A stretch of 64,000 bases of DNA from Adiantum capillus-veneris. Its lineage: Eukaryota; Streptophyta; Polypodiopsida; Polypodiales; Pteridaceae. The stretch spans positions 36,372,739 to 36,436,738 of the forward strand of contig CM043966.1 in assembly GCA_014529385.2 (NCBI GenBank), given 5' to 3'. Positions 25,909 to 40,269 of this stretch are shown here, piece after piece. The notes below the pieces were generated by a model. The model searched no databases and was not told where the DNA came from. It was given only the letters and a program-made list of their open reading frames with translations. The translations under genes and the position numbers were made by a program. Every line of letters begins with the position of its first letter. Positions within the stretch are counted from its first letter, which is position 1.

Positions 25909-27550
25909 TGTAACATTTAATGGCCTAAAATCTTTTATGTAGCGGAAATTAGCATGAACATAGTGAGCATTTCATTAGAGTTGATTCCTAATGAGAATTA
26001 CAAGAGTGCTTGGGTGGAGAGAGCAACAAAAAGCATAACACCTAGTTAGATAGCATCGACAATACTTTCAAAAGAGAGAGCAATTAAGCTATTGACAACA
26101 GTTGAGGACCGGATTTGCTTGGAGCCGGTCCCCCCTCCAAAAGGCTTTGTATTATGGTTTCTCCCATCAAGAGAGACATTGTACAATACAATTCTTTGTG
26201 TTCCTTCAAGATGAGCTAGTGCAATGAAGATGGAAGCTTCATACACCAAGCAAAACACTTAATCAAACACAACTTGAATTATCCCCGTTCTCAGACCCAA
26301 GACCTCACACACCTTCGAAGATGGTGAGAGCTAGCAGGGTATGAGAGTAGATTGAGAGGAAAAAGAAGTATCTTACGAGAAAGAAGTACATCTCCTCACA
26401 TAATCACTCATATTAGCATAGCTTAGCTTAGTAATTAGCTTGGTAGAGAAGATGAGCATGCATTGAAGCTTGGCTCTTGGTTGGATTTGCATCCACATGC
26501 CAAGAGAGTGTTGATGTAGGCTTCTATCTCACAAGCTTGGAGTAGGTGATGAGCTCTCCATTAAAGCTTGGGAGGAGATAGAGTATTTTCCCTTCACACA
26601 TGGTCAAGTGTGAGAATGTGAGAGTGAATGCCAAGCAAAAATCAGCCCCCCCTCTCTCTTGGGCGAGCCCTAGCTGCTAAGTTAGGTTGGCTTTTTCCTC
26701 ATTGGACCTCCCCAGGTCAAGCCAATAGGGATTAAGCAGCATAAGTGATAGCCTTTTGACATGTGTCCCCCTTTCCCCTTTTGTGAGAGCTTTAGGTAAT
26801 TAAATAATTAAACTAAACTCTCATTGGACCCCTTTGCCTCCTGGCCAATAGGAATCAGGCAAGCCATGGGGCTCCTGAATGCTCATTGGACCCCTTGGGA
26901 GACTGCCCAATAGTCTTCTAGGACACTTAATTCTTATTGATTTCTTTTATTAAATGTTTTTTAATTAATTAAACTAGATTTACTCTAGCTTAATTCTCAT
27001 TGGTCCACTTCAAGGGTCTTCCAATAGGAATTGGGCACACCTTGTGGGCATCTGGCCTAGGGAGCTGACATGTGTCCCTCATTCCCTTTGTGTAAAGGGA
27101 GCCTGTGTGTGTGTGTGTGGTTTTCTCTCTCATCCCCTAGCTTTGGGGCTCGCCCCCTCCCATGTAGGGATATGCAAAGACTTTTTGAGCTCACACTAAG
27201 CATCCAATTTTCCCTAGGGTTAACCTTTGGACACAACCTTTGAATTTTGGAACCTTAGCATTTTGGAAGTCTTAATGGGCTGAACCTTAGGGTCTTTTTG
27301 GCCCATTGTTTCACATGGCTCTTTTGCAGATGGCCCCCCCTTTGGATCCCTATTTTCCCTCCTTTGGATCCCTACTGTGGCCGGTCTGCTAACTTAACCA
27401 ATATTCTAGCTTTTTCTCCCTTGGCACTTCCCCACATTAAATGATCAGTTTAATATGAGAAAATCATTTAGGAGAATTAGATATTGATTATTATGACATT
27501 ACCTCAAGAAAAAGAGAGTCTTATAAGACAAAAATTTTTGTTCATTTTTA
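25909..27550 (-). repeat. Shared middle LTR of the chromovirus tandem
   Basis: Starts with TGTAACATTTAATGG like the left LTR and matches it essentially base for base. The inner boundary has the same uncertainty as the left copy. Confidence 0.8.
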
Positions 27551-27567
27551 ACATTTTGTACATTTGC

Positions 27568-28967
27568 TTACTCTTGGGAAGCATTGTAAGCATTGACAAG
27601 GTTTAGGTTATCCTTTAATTGTATGCCTTGCATCCATCTAGCATCTTCAAAAGGATAATTCTTAAACTTAATAAGATATCGTCGGATAGTCTTACCGCCT
27701 CTTAATACCTTGTCTTCATGTCGGAGAATGGACTCGGGCTGCAGGACCTCCTCGTGGTCCTCGATCTCCGGTGGATCTTCAATAATTGGTTCTTGAGGTG
27801 GCTCTCCTTTGTAAGGCTTTAATAGGCTCACATGAAAAGCATTGTGTATGAGCCAATGATTGGGCAACTTAAGTTGATAGGCCATCTCATTGATTGGCCT
27901 AAGAATCTGGAAGGGACCATAGTACCTTTTTGCTAGTTTAGCATAGTACTTTTGGTGGCCCGTAGGATTCTTGCCCGTCGTGTGCCTTAATCGAGCCTTG
28001 GGAAACTTTAACAAGACCCAATCGTTTTCTTTAAAGGTTTGGGCTCTTCTGTGCTTGTCAGCAGCAGCCTTTTGCCTTTGCTGTGAGATAGAGATAGCAT
28101 CCTTAATCTTTTGGAAAGATTCTTGTAGGTCTCGGCTATACTCATCTGCAGCGAAGATCTTCCCATGTACCTTAAGTAGCAAGGGACTTTTTGATCTTCC
28201 CTCAATTACCTCGAAAGGTGCTTTCCCTGTAGAAGTATGTACAGTGTTATTGTAAGCATACTCTACTAAGGGTAAGTACTTCTCCCATTGGGATCTTTGA
28301 TCTACTTCCGTTACATAGGCTTTTAGTAGATCGAGAATAGTTAGGTTAGCTATTTCACTTTGGCCATCAGTTTGTGGATGATAGGCCGAAGAGAAGTTTA
28401 GCCTTGTTCCTAAATTCTCAAAGAGACCCTTCCAGAAATTACTGGTCATTCTAGGATCTCTATCCGACACTATGGACGTTGGCAAGCCATGGTACTTGAA
28501 AATTTGTGAAATGAAGAGGGTTGCCATTTGATGGGCTTTGATAGTCTTTTTGACAGGTATAAAATGAGCTTGTTTACTGAACCTGTCTACTATCGTCCAT
28601 ATTCCCGTATTCCCATGGATAGACTTAGGCAATCCAAAGATAAAATCCATGGATATGCTCTCCCACGGTGAATTAGGGATTGGCAAGGGTTGAAGCAATC
28701 CAAGTTGCTTCCCTCTATCAAATTTTGTCTTTTGACATACCACACATTTGGAAACATACTCATGTATGTTTACTTTCATAGTAGGCCAATAGAAATATGT
28801 TTCAATTCCCTTTAGGGTAGACTGAATCCCTCTATGCCCCGCATATGGGGGAGCATGAGATTCATACATTACTTTCTCACGTAGTGAGTTAGTAACGCAT
28901 AGTCTATTGCCATAGAGAAGATAACCATCTTGTAAAGTAAGTGGTTCTTCTTTCTTCCCTAATGCAA
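27568..28967 (-). pseudogene. Truncated chromovirus pol (integrase and chromodomain only)
   Basis: Identical in frame and sequence to the last third of the full polyprotein, from ALGKKEEPLTLQDG to NAYNASQE. It stops matching at 28967, where unrelated sequence of the host DNA element begins and adds a spurious short N-terminus in the same frame. It is part of the LTR-sharing tandem. Confidence 0.92.
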
Positions 28968-29202
28968 TGGGTGGGCTTGCTGTCGGAGACGCAGACGACG
29001 GCTCTTGCACTCTCTCTCTCTCTCTCTCTCACTCACTCTCTTGCACGAGGTGTGTTTTTTCTCTCTCTTGACTGCTTTATATGGCGTACAAAAAGTATAC
29101 GGTCTCAATAATGACCACACGTGCAACAGCATGCAAATATATTATAATTTATAGTGACACGTGGGGCGCCGTCGTGTGTATCGGTTATAAGTGTGATTTT
29201 GA

Positions 29203-29210
<8 letters not shown>
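28968..29210. promoter_or_regulatory. Divergent promoter region of the TA-flanked element
   Basis: Two G-box cores CACGTG (29118-29123 and 29158-29163) lie between TATA-like sequences. On the minus strand CATATAAAGC (about 29078-29086) is followed by a GA/CT leader pointing at the displaced fusion gene. On the plus strand a GA-rich leader leads to ORF C. The chromovirus sits between this region and the fusion gene. Confidence 0.5.
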
Positions 29211-29482
<272 letters not shown>

Positions 29483-29512
29483 GACAAAGTCAACTTGACA
29501 CACAGAAAAGCA

Positions 29513-32087
<2,575 letters not shown>

Positions 32088-32150
32088 TACACTTCAAGTA
32101 GCAATTGTATAAGATCATGTATTACATAAATTTTGTACAATGTCATCCAC

Positions 32151-35000
32151 TCAGAGTATCTTTCTCCACTTGTGATTCACATACACCATTGTCTCTCTCC
32201 ACCTTCGTTGACTTTCACGAGCTCCGGAGTTGTTGTATGCCATTGATCTTTTAGCTTTTTGTTGTTGTAAATGTCTGATGGCTTGTGTTGTTGCTGAATT
32301 TGCCAAGACTTTTTTTGCCTGCATTCGATGAATGATTCTACGATAGAACCATTCAAATAGTTCTCTCAAACTATTAGCCTTGATTCGAGAGCCACCATGT
32401 CGTGTGTGCCTGAAATAAGCATTTCTCGCCATGTAATGAGACTTTTCCATCCCTTGGGTATTCCATATTTCCGGGTACCCATACTTCTGTATAAAATATG
32501 GCAAATGATTGAAGATGATGTGCTGGATATGAAAACAGATTAGTTAGAATGTTTTACAGTCACATATTTGCACATAAGAGAGAAAGAATACATTATAATA
32601 CCATGTAGTGAGTAATCTGGGTGTCTGTCCATGCTGTCTTGAATGATTTTTTCAGAAGGTTGAGATTTTCCTTGAACTTGTTCATATCACCTTGTGACCA
32701 GTCATCTTTGTCGGACATCAAAAATAGGATGTCTATTGATCGCCAAACCTCAGCCTTCGCGTTACGAGTAGTTGGTCCGTGGTCTTTGACTGCAATATGT
32801 AGCTTTTTCCAGCTCTGATACTCTACCTTGCTAACATAAGATGTGTTATATATTTTTCCATGTTTTGTTAGCTTTGGATCTCTTGTACCTTGGGGCTTAG
32901 ATAAAAACCTCCGTGCCTTCACCCCATCGATGGATGGTTTGCATGGGACATCCTTCTTAGCAGTTGATCTCTTTTCATCCCGCTGGATTTTCACATTGCC
33001 ACCATGAAGCCCCATATCCGACAGTACCATTTCTAAGCACTGCAGGGCTACTTGTCGTTCTGCGGAGTTCTTAATCTTCCAAGCAAACCCGATGTATAAG
33101 TAGACCAATTTCTCCACAATTCTACAAAGGGCATGCATTGTACAAATGTGGACATTCACAAGTGGTATTTTCAAAACTGGTCGAAAAGCAGGATCCTCAA
33201 TGTGACGTGTTGGAGCTTTTCTCCACCACTTTGGGTCCATGACCTTTGCAGGCTCCATGCAGAGCAAACACGGTGACTTTGCCATTGCACCCATTCCACA
33301 ATTATACATGCACTTTAATGTTTTAAGGTCACCTGCAAGATGCCACTGAACTTGAAAGTCTCCCCTTCCATCTAGACGTAGTACCTCTCCCTGGTTAGTC
33401 TGTCGATCAATCACCTCCGGAATATTAGTTCGATGGAACACCCAATATAGAATCTCATTATCTTCTTTCTTTACCTGCAACACAAAATAAATGAGACTTA
33501 AGTAGATCTGAACATTTGAGCTTACTTGAGAATATTGCTTACCTCAAATGCACCAAGCCACCATATGTTAGATTCTGATTGAACACTAAAATATAAAGGA
33601 TCATCACTGGGACACTTTGAGAGGGCTCTATTCATTAAAGTAATAGTAACACGCTCTAGCTTTTTCTCTTTAACAAGCTCACACTCATCCAGTTTTAACA
33701 CAAAATGTAATAGCCCACGTGACTCTTCAAATGTGATGTTGTAAAACTCCACCATTCTATTCTATAGTATCCGCAGGTCCATAAAAATATTGTTGAACTC
33801 ATCATATGCCATGTTCACTCCATGGCCACTGTAAGTTGCTTTAATATGAAAGGGCTGTCCAAGATAGTCTCCCTGTGCCTCGTTAAGCTGAAGCCTCTCT
33901 TTCCAAACACTTGAGGCTGATGGTAGAAGTTTGGATTTTATACCCTTCCTAACAAAGATGGATGAGACAGACTTTTGGATAGCCGAATATCCTCTTTTGC
34001 TTACACCAAGTGAATCAAGTGTGCCTTGTATCTCTTTTGCAGGCACTGAGTTCTCTGAAATAAAGCGGTCCACTACATTTCTTTGTAGAACCTTAAACTT
34101 CTTGTCATGTACTATATCTGCTGCCAGGCTTCTACTTATAAGTGGCTTCAATCTCTTTCCTATATTGGCTTTGGGGTCAATGTTTTCCTTGTCAGGATAG
34201 ATTGAATCTCTACATGAAGACAATGCATAAGTAAATAACAGAAAATTTGCTTCACTAACACTATTTAGGCACATGAAAACAATGCATAACAAGAAAAAAC
34301 AAAGAGATTACTTAACTAAGACAATGTAGCCAACCAAGAAGCATCACCTTAATGCTCGGATTATTTTCTTGAGACCTCCTGATGCAACCTGCAATGTTTC
34401 AAGATTGCGCAATTTTTTCTTTCGGATACGACCACCCAAGATGGTGTCCTTCATTTGACAACTTCGCACCTTTCCTTTCAGTTCTTGTACCTCTGTTTTA
34501 TGTTGCAAAATGGTAACCTGATCTGTAGAATGTAAATGTGAAAGGCGAACAATCTCACATTGTTGAGCTTGGAGAATGCTCTTGTAAGTTTCAGCGTCTC
34601 TTATAAGTGATTTACAATAACCCAGAAGGCCCTTTTCTCCATCACCAGCAAAGGTCAATAAGCTTGTAGGATTGACAAACGGTGGAGACGCATTAGTTAT
34701 TGGATTCTTAGGGTAGAGAGAGCCTCTCGTCCAGATATCTATGTGTTTAGCTCCTTGAGCTCTGAGCGTGTTTATGGAGGCAGGAGGTATATGTGTGTTT
34801 GTTTTACTGCGCTTAATCAATGGTTGGTACTCATTGTCCAAATCAATGTGAAGGTGATATTTGGCTCGTTTTTGGGTAACATTTGTGCCATTTGAGGAGT
34901 GCACCATTAGCCAAATGTGCAGGTTTAATGGAAAGTGAATAGCGGCTGCGGATTCGTCCCTCCATGTTAGCCTCATTCCCTCCGTATTGACGTTGTTCAT
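32151..35000 (-). pseudogene. DDE-transposase-like protein of the TA-flanked element, one nonsense codon
   Basis: Four exons (35000-34348, 34209-33543, 33474-32602, 32522-32151) join in frame to 854 codons. The N-terminal 215 residues include a coiled-coil-like stretch. A basic region and SGHGVNMAYDEFNNIF follow, then WHLAGDLKTLKCMYNCGMG with SPCLLC (Asp489, Cys509, Cys512), a long helical part, THYMHIIFNHLPYFIQKYG and NTQGMEKSHYMARNAYF (Glu757), and a basic C-terminus. The pattern GDLK...PCxxC...HxxP.F...QGxEK resembles uncharacterised transposase-like proteins I associate mainly with animal genomes; Asp489 and Glu757 are my candidates for catalytic acids. An in-frame TAG (33762-33764, codon 367) lies between DLRIL and NRMVEF. 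It is the gene nearest the right terminal repeat. I call it the probable mover of the element by position and motifs; the superfamily is not settled. Confidence 0.68.
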
Positions 35001-35167
35001 TCAATGCAACTGAAAAGAGGATTATCCCTCAATCACTACGAACGAATGTTCAGAAGAGTAAGGAATCTACTTAAAGTACACTTTTTGAAGTTTTACTATG
35101 AAAGACCCAGCTCTTTTATTTGCCATTTTTTCTAGAGAGAGAGTGCAAAAAATACATTTTCTTAGAA

Positions 35168-35195
35168 GGCCCTCCAAATGACCTCCGAAATTTCC
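35168..35195 (-). repeat. Right terminal inverted repeat of the TA-flanked element
   Basis: 28 bp, the exact reverse complement of 14468-14495, followed by TA at 35196-35197 and then TNP2 coding sequence. Confidence 0.93.
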
Positions 35196-35197
35196 TA

Positions 35198-36414
35198 ATG
35201 TGACAGAGAGACCTCCTCTTCTTGGGAAGGTGATCTATCCCAACAACCATCACTTCCTACCTCCTTCACATCGTAGATATGCTCCCCCTATCAATGGAGT
35301 GCAGCCGTTCCATTGGAACATGGCTGATTGGGCGAAGCATTGGGAGGAGCATCATGGTACCTCTCCGCCTCCCAATGGGTTGCCAAAGGGTATGTCGAGG
35401 TACTCAATCTTCTTGTCGCTCCCCTATTGGGCTTCGTTGAAAATTCAGCACTTATTGGACCCTATGCATGTATTCAAAAATGTTGGGCAAGCTATATGGG
35501 ATCACATAATTGGCAAGAAGGATTCATTGGGTGCTAGGGAAGATTTAAGAGCCATTAGACGTCTCCCCCCTTCAGCCACGCCCCGCATGGGGGAGTGGGG
35601 AAAGATGATTCTCCCAAAAGCACTATGGATAATGTCAAAGGCAGACCAAGAGCGGACAAAGCAATTGCAAGTTATTGCATCCATCAGAACTCCAACGGGA
35701 TATATGCGGTCACTCAAAGGTGCTTTCACAAAAACCAAAAAGGGTGGTTCCACTCAATTGTATGGATTGAAATCCCATGATTGGCATAAAATCCTTCAGG
35801 TAAGAGTAGAATAGTTTGTGGTGTCTATGTGTCCTTATATATAGGTTGACATTCACTAAGATGTTTTATTGTTTGTAGTTTGTACTTCCCGTAACTATTA
35901 GTGGTTATGGGGACACTAAGGTGAAGGCTGCAATATTCAAAGTGGGTGAGATTGTGAGGTAATGGGTTTTTTTCAAGTACTATATCATGTTGTGCATGCA
36001 TGAACTTTGGATTTTTTTTCATCTACTATATAACGTTTGCCCTGTAGATTTGTGAGCTCCAAGGAGATAGAAGTAGAAGCCATACCAGTAGCCCATCAGC
36101 TAGCAGTAGAGGCAGTGTGTGCTATTGAGGATGCATTCCCACGTACAATCCTTGTTAGCCAAATACACCTATTGCTTCACCTTGTTGAGGAGATTGCCAT
36201 TTGTGGGGTGGTTCACTCTAGATGGATGTTCTTCTTGGAGAGATTCTTGAAGACTTTAAAGGATTTTGTTATATTGAGGTCACAACCGGAGGTATGCAAA
36301 ATCAATACAATATAGATAGCATTTATACGCTATGGAGTTACTAATAAAAATATGTGGTTTTAATGTTTTTAGGCGCCTAGTGCTTGTAGAGATCTTATAC
36401 AAGATGAGAATTAA
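35198..36414 (+). pseudogene. CACTA TNP2 transposase, 3' half
   Basis: This continues the gene cut at 14467. Exons are 35198-35799, 35879-35958, 36048-36291 and 36373-36414, with GT..AG introns. The reading holds GKVIYPNNHHFLPPSHRRY, IQHLLDPMHVFKNVGQAIW, YGLKSHDWHKILQ, VSSKEIEVEAIPVA and WMFFLERFLKTLKDF, the core and DUF4218 part of TNP2. It ends after APSACRDLIQDEN with TAA next to an AATAAAA-like signal. The DUF4216-like C-terminus seen in the 2-3.5 kb copy is missing, so the gene is 3'-truncated as well as split. Confidence 0.88.
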
Positions 36415-36679
36415 TAAAACTCTCCATTCTTTCACTTGGTGTAGTATATGATTAATTTGCAAATGTTTCGTTATGTGCTTATGAATAGTATTTGTAATGG
36501 TTTTGTTGTGAGTTCAATGATTTATGTATAGAATTTTTAGAGTGAAAGAGACATTAACTGAAGTGAGCAAGCATTCTGGAGAGTGTAGGAGTTGTAGTGT
36601 GTAAATACATTTTGAGTTGTGTTCAATTTAAATGGAAACCCGCGGGAGAGGGAGGGGGAAGGGGGTCCAGCCTTAGTGG

Positions 36680-36814
36680 TAATGTGCGCGGCAATATTCG
36701 CGGAAATGCATGCGGTAATATTTGCGGTAAAGTGCTGCTTGAGCATCAAAAGGATTTTCTCTCCTCATTTTGAATTCCTCTCTCTTGTTTTGCGGTAATG
36801 GCCCGCGGTAAACA
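36680..36814. promoter_or_regulatory. Right subterminal repeat cluster (GCGGTAA motif)
   Basis: GCGGCAATA, GCGGTAATA, GCGGTAAAG, GCGGTAATG and GCGGTAAAC lie within 150 bp of the right CACTA end, matching the left-end and promoter clusters. Confidence 0.75.
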
Positions 36815-36835
36815 CCATGATCTCTCATAGTGAAT

Positions 36836-37301
36836 CCTCCCAAGGCTGCATAAGCTCTCATCGACCAGAATCTGATGCTCTCTTTAATGAAAACACCGGT
36901 CCACAAAATACTACCCCAAGATAGATGTATGCAACTGTATACTCCACCATCTTTTGTTCATATGTAAAAGTGGTACTGACCTTCTGACCCACTGTGGTGT
37001 GGTATTAAATACCATAATTGTCATGTGTGCACTTCACTTGCACTACGTGGACATGCTTTTGCTATAGTCTAGCATGAGTCATTAGCGTAGGACTGAGCCT
37101 AGCACTTTTCTAAGCCTCTAACAAGATATGCATGTGAAGGCCGGTCACACTTGCTCTCTTGCACAATCACTCATTTCAGCATGTAGGTGTTTTTTCGCGT
37201 ATGAACCACCTCTAACTTGGACTCTTTTAATAAGCCATTTTTCAACTTATAGACATTGTATCAACATTGTGCAAGAACAAAGAAATTACTTTTTCTAGAA
37301 A
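36836..37301. other. Right flank of the CACTA insertion, no recognised gene
   Basis: Sequence downstream of the AAT duplication shows no family motif. It should be continuous with 8921 before the insertion. Confidence 0.5.
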
Positions 37302-37455
37302 TAGAGCAAGGAGGCCCTTTAGGGTCTGGGACCTGACATTTGATGTCTTCTCTTTTCTCTCTCTGTCTCTCTTGTGTAATAGAGCAAGGAGGCCTTTAGG
37401 GTCTCGGACCTGACATTTGATGTCTTCTCTTTTCTTTCTCTCTCTCTTGTCTCTC
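37302..37455. repeat. Tandem duplication, about 77-bp unit
   Basis: ATAGAGCAAGGAGGCC...GACCTGACATTTGATGTC followed by a CT-rich stretch occurs twice in a row (37302 and about 37379) with few differences. Confidence 0.9.
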
Positions 37456-37475
37456 TCTCTTTATTTCATTTCAAT

Positions 37476-37940
37476 TTAGTATTTAAAGTGAAGTAAAGTG
37501 TCCCTTGTGTTTGTGTGGAGTACTAGATCTGAGCTAAATCCATAAACACTTTCGCTGCACCTGACAATAACCTTGGTTTTCCCCACGTTAATAGACAGTT
37601 CACTATTGTAGGTAAATGTGTACAATAGTGGGATCCATGTCCCTGCCAATTGTGCTCCTCTATAACCGAACCTCTTAATGTAGTTAGCAAATTCTCCCAC
37701 ATATATGCCAAATAGTTTAGGAGATAGCAGGCGGCCATGTTTTTCCCCAATAGTGGGCTGAACCAGATAAAGAATCCCCTTTGGAGTCCATAGATTCCCG
37801 ACCACTGACTTGTATAGAGCCATGATCCCCCAATCAACTCTTTGGGTACCTCTATGACCATGCAAGACCTCATAGAAAGCACATAAACCCATATCTACCT
37901 CTTGATGACCATAAAAAATCCCACATTGAGAGGGATTCAA
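37476..37940 (-). pseudogene. LINE-type reverse transcriptase fragment
   Basis: The minus-strand frame contains ALYKSVVGNLWTPKG, PTIGEKHGRLLSPKLFGIYV and AGTWIPLLYTF, then a short NVGKTKVIV segment. This is the order of plant L1-type LINE reverse transcriptases around the catalytic YADD box. Here YADD is replaced by YTFT, and the HGR segment differs from the usual QGCPLSP. It is a 155-codon fragment without endonuclease or RNase H. The family is clear from the motif order; it cannot be active. Confidence 0.75.
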
Positions 37941-38369
37941 CGGTGCATCAAAACAGCCTGGAGGTGCCTCTTCATGAGGAGTTACTACGGTGACTTTTCA
38001 TTTATGCAATTAAAAGCGGATTGAACTGCAAAAACACTGGCTATCTGAGGCTAAATCCGCAAAAATGCTGACTGTTTATGGGCTGAAATAGATAACATTG
38101 GCCGATCTAGGCTGAAAATTGTAAACTCTAGACGATCTACTGCAGTGAGGAGAAACCAACAAGGATCTCTGCTGAATGGTGTAGTACGACAAGGCTAAGG
38201 GCTGATCTGAAAACTCTGGTCTTATGGGTTGAAAACACAGGTCTTCTTGATGCAAAATTCTTGCTTTGAGAAAACGTAAAAGAACCTGAGGTATCGCAGG
38301 TGCTGGACCTCCTTGTGCCTTTTGCCTCTTCTACTGGTGCTAGGCCTCCTTATATAGCACCCAGACGCT
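37941..38369. other. No recognised feature
   Basis: I see repeated GCTGAAA-type words (about 38030-38240) but no open frame with a known motif. Confidence 0.4.
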
Positions 38370-38990
38370 TCATTAACCTCCTAGCCATAGAGCCAATATG
38401 GGCTCACCCCCGAGCTTGAGGGCATGCAGCCAGTGGGCTAGGCTCTGTTGCAAGAGCTAGTGTCCCATACCAACGAGACCACACCAGTATAGTGTGGGCA
38501 GAGTCGCCATCCGTGTAGAGTTCTAGACATGTAACGGGCAGACATCAGGCTCACCTCTCAACCATAGAGTCAATATGGGTTCACCATCGAGCCTGAGGGC
38601 TTGCAGCCAGTGGGATAGCCTCTATTGCAAGAGCCGGTGTCCCATACCAGTGAGGCCACACCAATACGGGTGTGCGAGCAGAGTTGCCATTGGTGCAGAG
38701 TGCAAGTGTGGTGATCACAAATGAGAATCAAATCTTACTTATAGGGTCACACTAACTGGATATACTATAGGCACCCATCCTCATGTCTAGGGACGTAACA
38801 GTCTCTCCTTATTTTGAATTGTTGTCCTAAAAAATATTCACAGTTATAAAACCGAGAAAATCTTGCACACATGGCATGCTGCAAGCCGAACTCACTCCTA
38901 GACACGTAATGGGTGGACATCAGGCTCACCTCCCAACCATAGAACCAATATGGGCTCACCCCGGAGCTTGAGGGCTTGCTGTAAATTTTT
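38370..38990. repeat. Imperfect tandem repeat, about 185-bp unit, 2-3 copies
   Basis: A unit with CCATAGAGCCAATATGGG, TGAGGGC.TGCAGCCAGTGGG and GTGTCCCATACCA starts near 38388 and again near 38568. A partial third copy starts near 38935 after a 190-bp unrelated spacer. Confidence 0.85.
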
Positions 38991-39105
38991 CATTATTATA
39001 AAAAAATGATACCAAATTCTATTTGATTAAAAAGTAAATTAAGGGAGTTTATTCTTGGCGATTTAGGGTTCGGGTACTCATCTTTTGAATGGATTAGAGT
39101 GCTCA

Positions 39106-39600
39106 TTATCTTCTACGGTACTCTTTATTTGAGGGTTCAATCAAACTTGAGAAGAGGTCAATGATCAATTCAATATCTTCATTGTCCTTCATTGCTTTGC
39201 TAAGCTCTTCAATTTTCAAGTTTGCATCAAGAGAGAGAATTTTTGAAAAACCAATCGAGGATGGATTAGGCTCGCATGAAGGCTCAACGTCTAACTCTAA
39301 GGCAAGATCTTTTGTTTCATCATCCATCATGTGTTGATGTTGTTAGGAGATGGGAATGCGTAGAAATCATGTCGTTCTCTTTAGATACATCATCTGAGAT
39401 TCCATTTGAGTTGGAAAACCAATTGAGGATGGATTAGGCTTGCATGAAGGTTCAATGTCTAACTCTAAGGCCAGATCTTTCGTTTCATCATCCATTGCAT
39501 CAGTGTCGCTCTCTTCTTCATTAGAATAGTTGTCATGTGCTAATGTTGTTGGGAGATGGAAATGCACAGAAATAGTCTCGTTCTCTTGAGCTACATCATC
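39106..39600 (-). repeat. Duplicated coding-like segment (acidic peptide)
   Basis: Two minus-strand frames (39106-39330 and 39367-39567) share MDDETKDLALELD-EPSC and PNPSSIGF with about 90% identity and are spaced about 185 bp apart. The upstream copy adds NEEESDTDA. I do not recognise the protein. One diverged tandem duplication of an exon-like piece explains it. Confidence 0.7.
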
Positions 39601-40269
39601 TAAGATTCCATCTGAGTTGGTGGTATCAAATATCTGACGTTCTCAAGGATTGAGAGGCACGTCGACTTGACTCCATGGACTGAGAGAATCTGGAGAACTG
39701 TAGAAGAGGGCTTGCTCACAATGTGCCAACAAAATATATGGTTCGTCTATTGTCTGTCACATGGTTTTGAAGATTCAACTGCCCAAAAAGCAGATGGCTG
39801 TTGTCTCATTGTGGCTCTAGCCCCTTTATACTCAGCACAAAACCAATCAATTTTCAATAAAATCTATTTTAGCAAAAGATATTCAAGATGCCTTAGAGGA
39901 AACTTCGAACTCGTTAATAGAATCCATATTTGTGTACATCTACAAAATCTTATTACCCGCTTTTAAACATGGAACTTGAGCTCATAAATACAAACTAGGG
40001 TCACCCCACATAGCCAAGATCCTCATCAGAAGGGTTTGTATCTCTTGCACGTGATTACTTCGTAAAAGATGAAATAATGCAAGAGCTTTTAGTAACGCGT
40101 CATTGATCAAATTTTTTGACTCGAAGGTATTGTCCATAGGCCCACATGTTGCTATATGCGGATACCTAAAAGTACAAATCCGAGTACATGAACTTTAAGA
40201 AAGAATATTAGAAATTCAAACAACTTTGTAATATACATTTATAGAAAAATTCAAAAAACTTTGTAAGTA
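39601..40269. other. No recognised feature
   Basis: A 99-codon plus-strand frame (39667-39966) has no motif. The sequence next to 40270 may be the distal end of the TNP2 remnant. Confidence 0.4.

Larger units (their letters stand above)
18883..28967 (-). mobile_element. Ty3-gypsy chromovirus tandem: one full element plus truncated copy sharing an LTR
   Basis: In minus orientation, the segment 18883-21941 (3' LTR plus C-terminal third of pol) is repeated at 25909-28967 with a constant offset of 7026 bp. By eye I found one base difference (C to T near 19168/26194). The arrangement is LTR, pol-gag, LTR, truncated pol. The middle LTR is 5' LTR of the complete element and 3' LTR of the truncated one. 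This structure usually arises by unequal recombination between LTRs. The right end is broken at 28967, so no target duplication can be tested. Confidence 0.88.
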
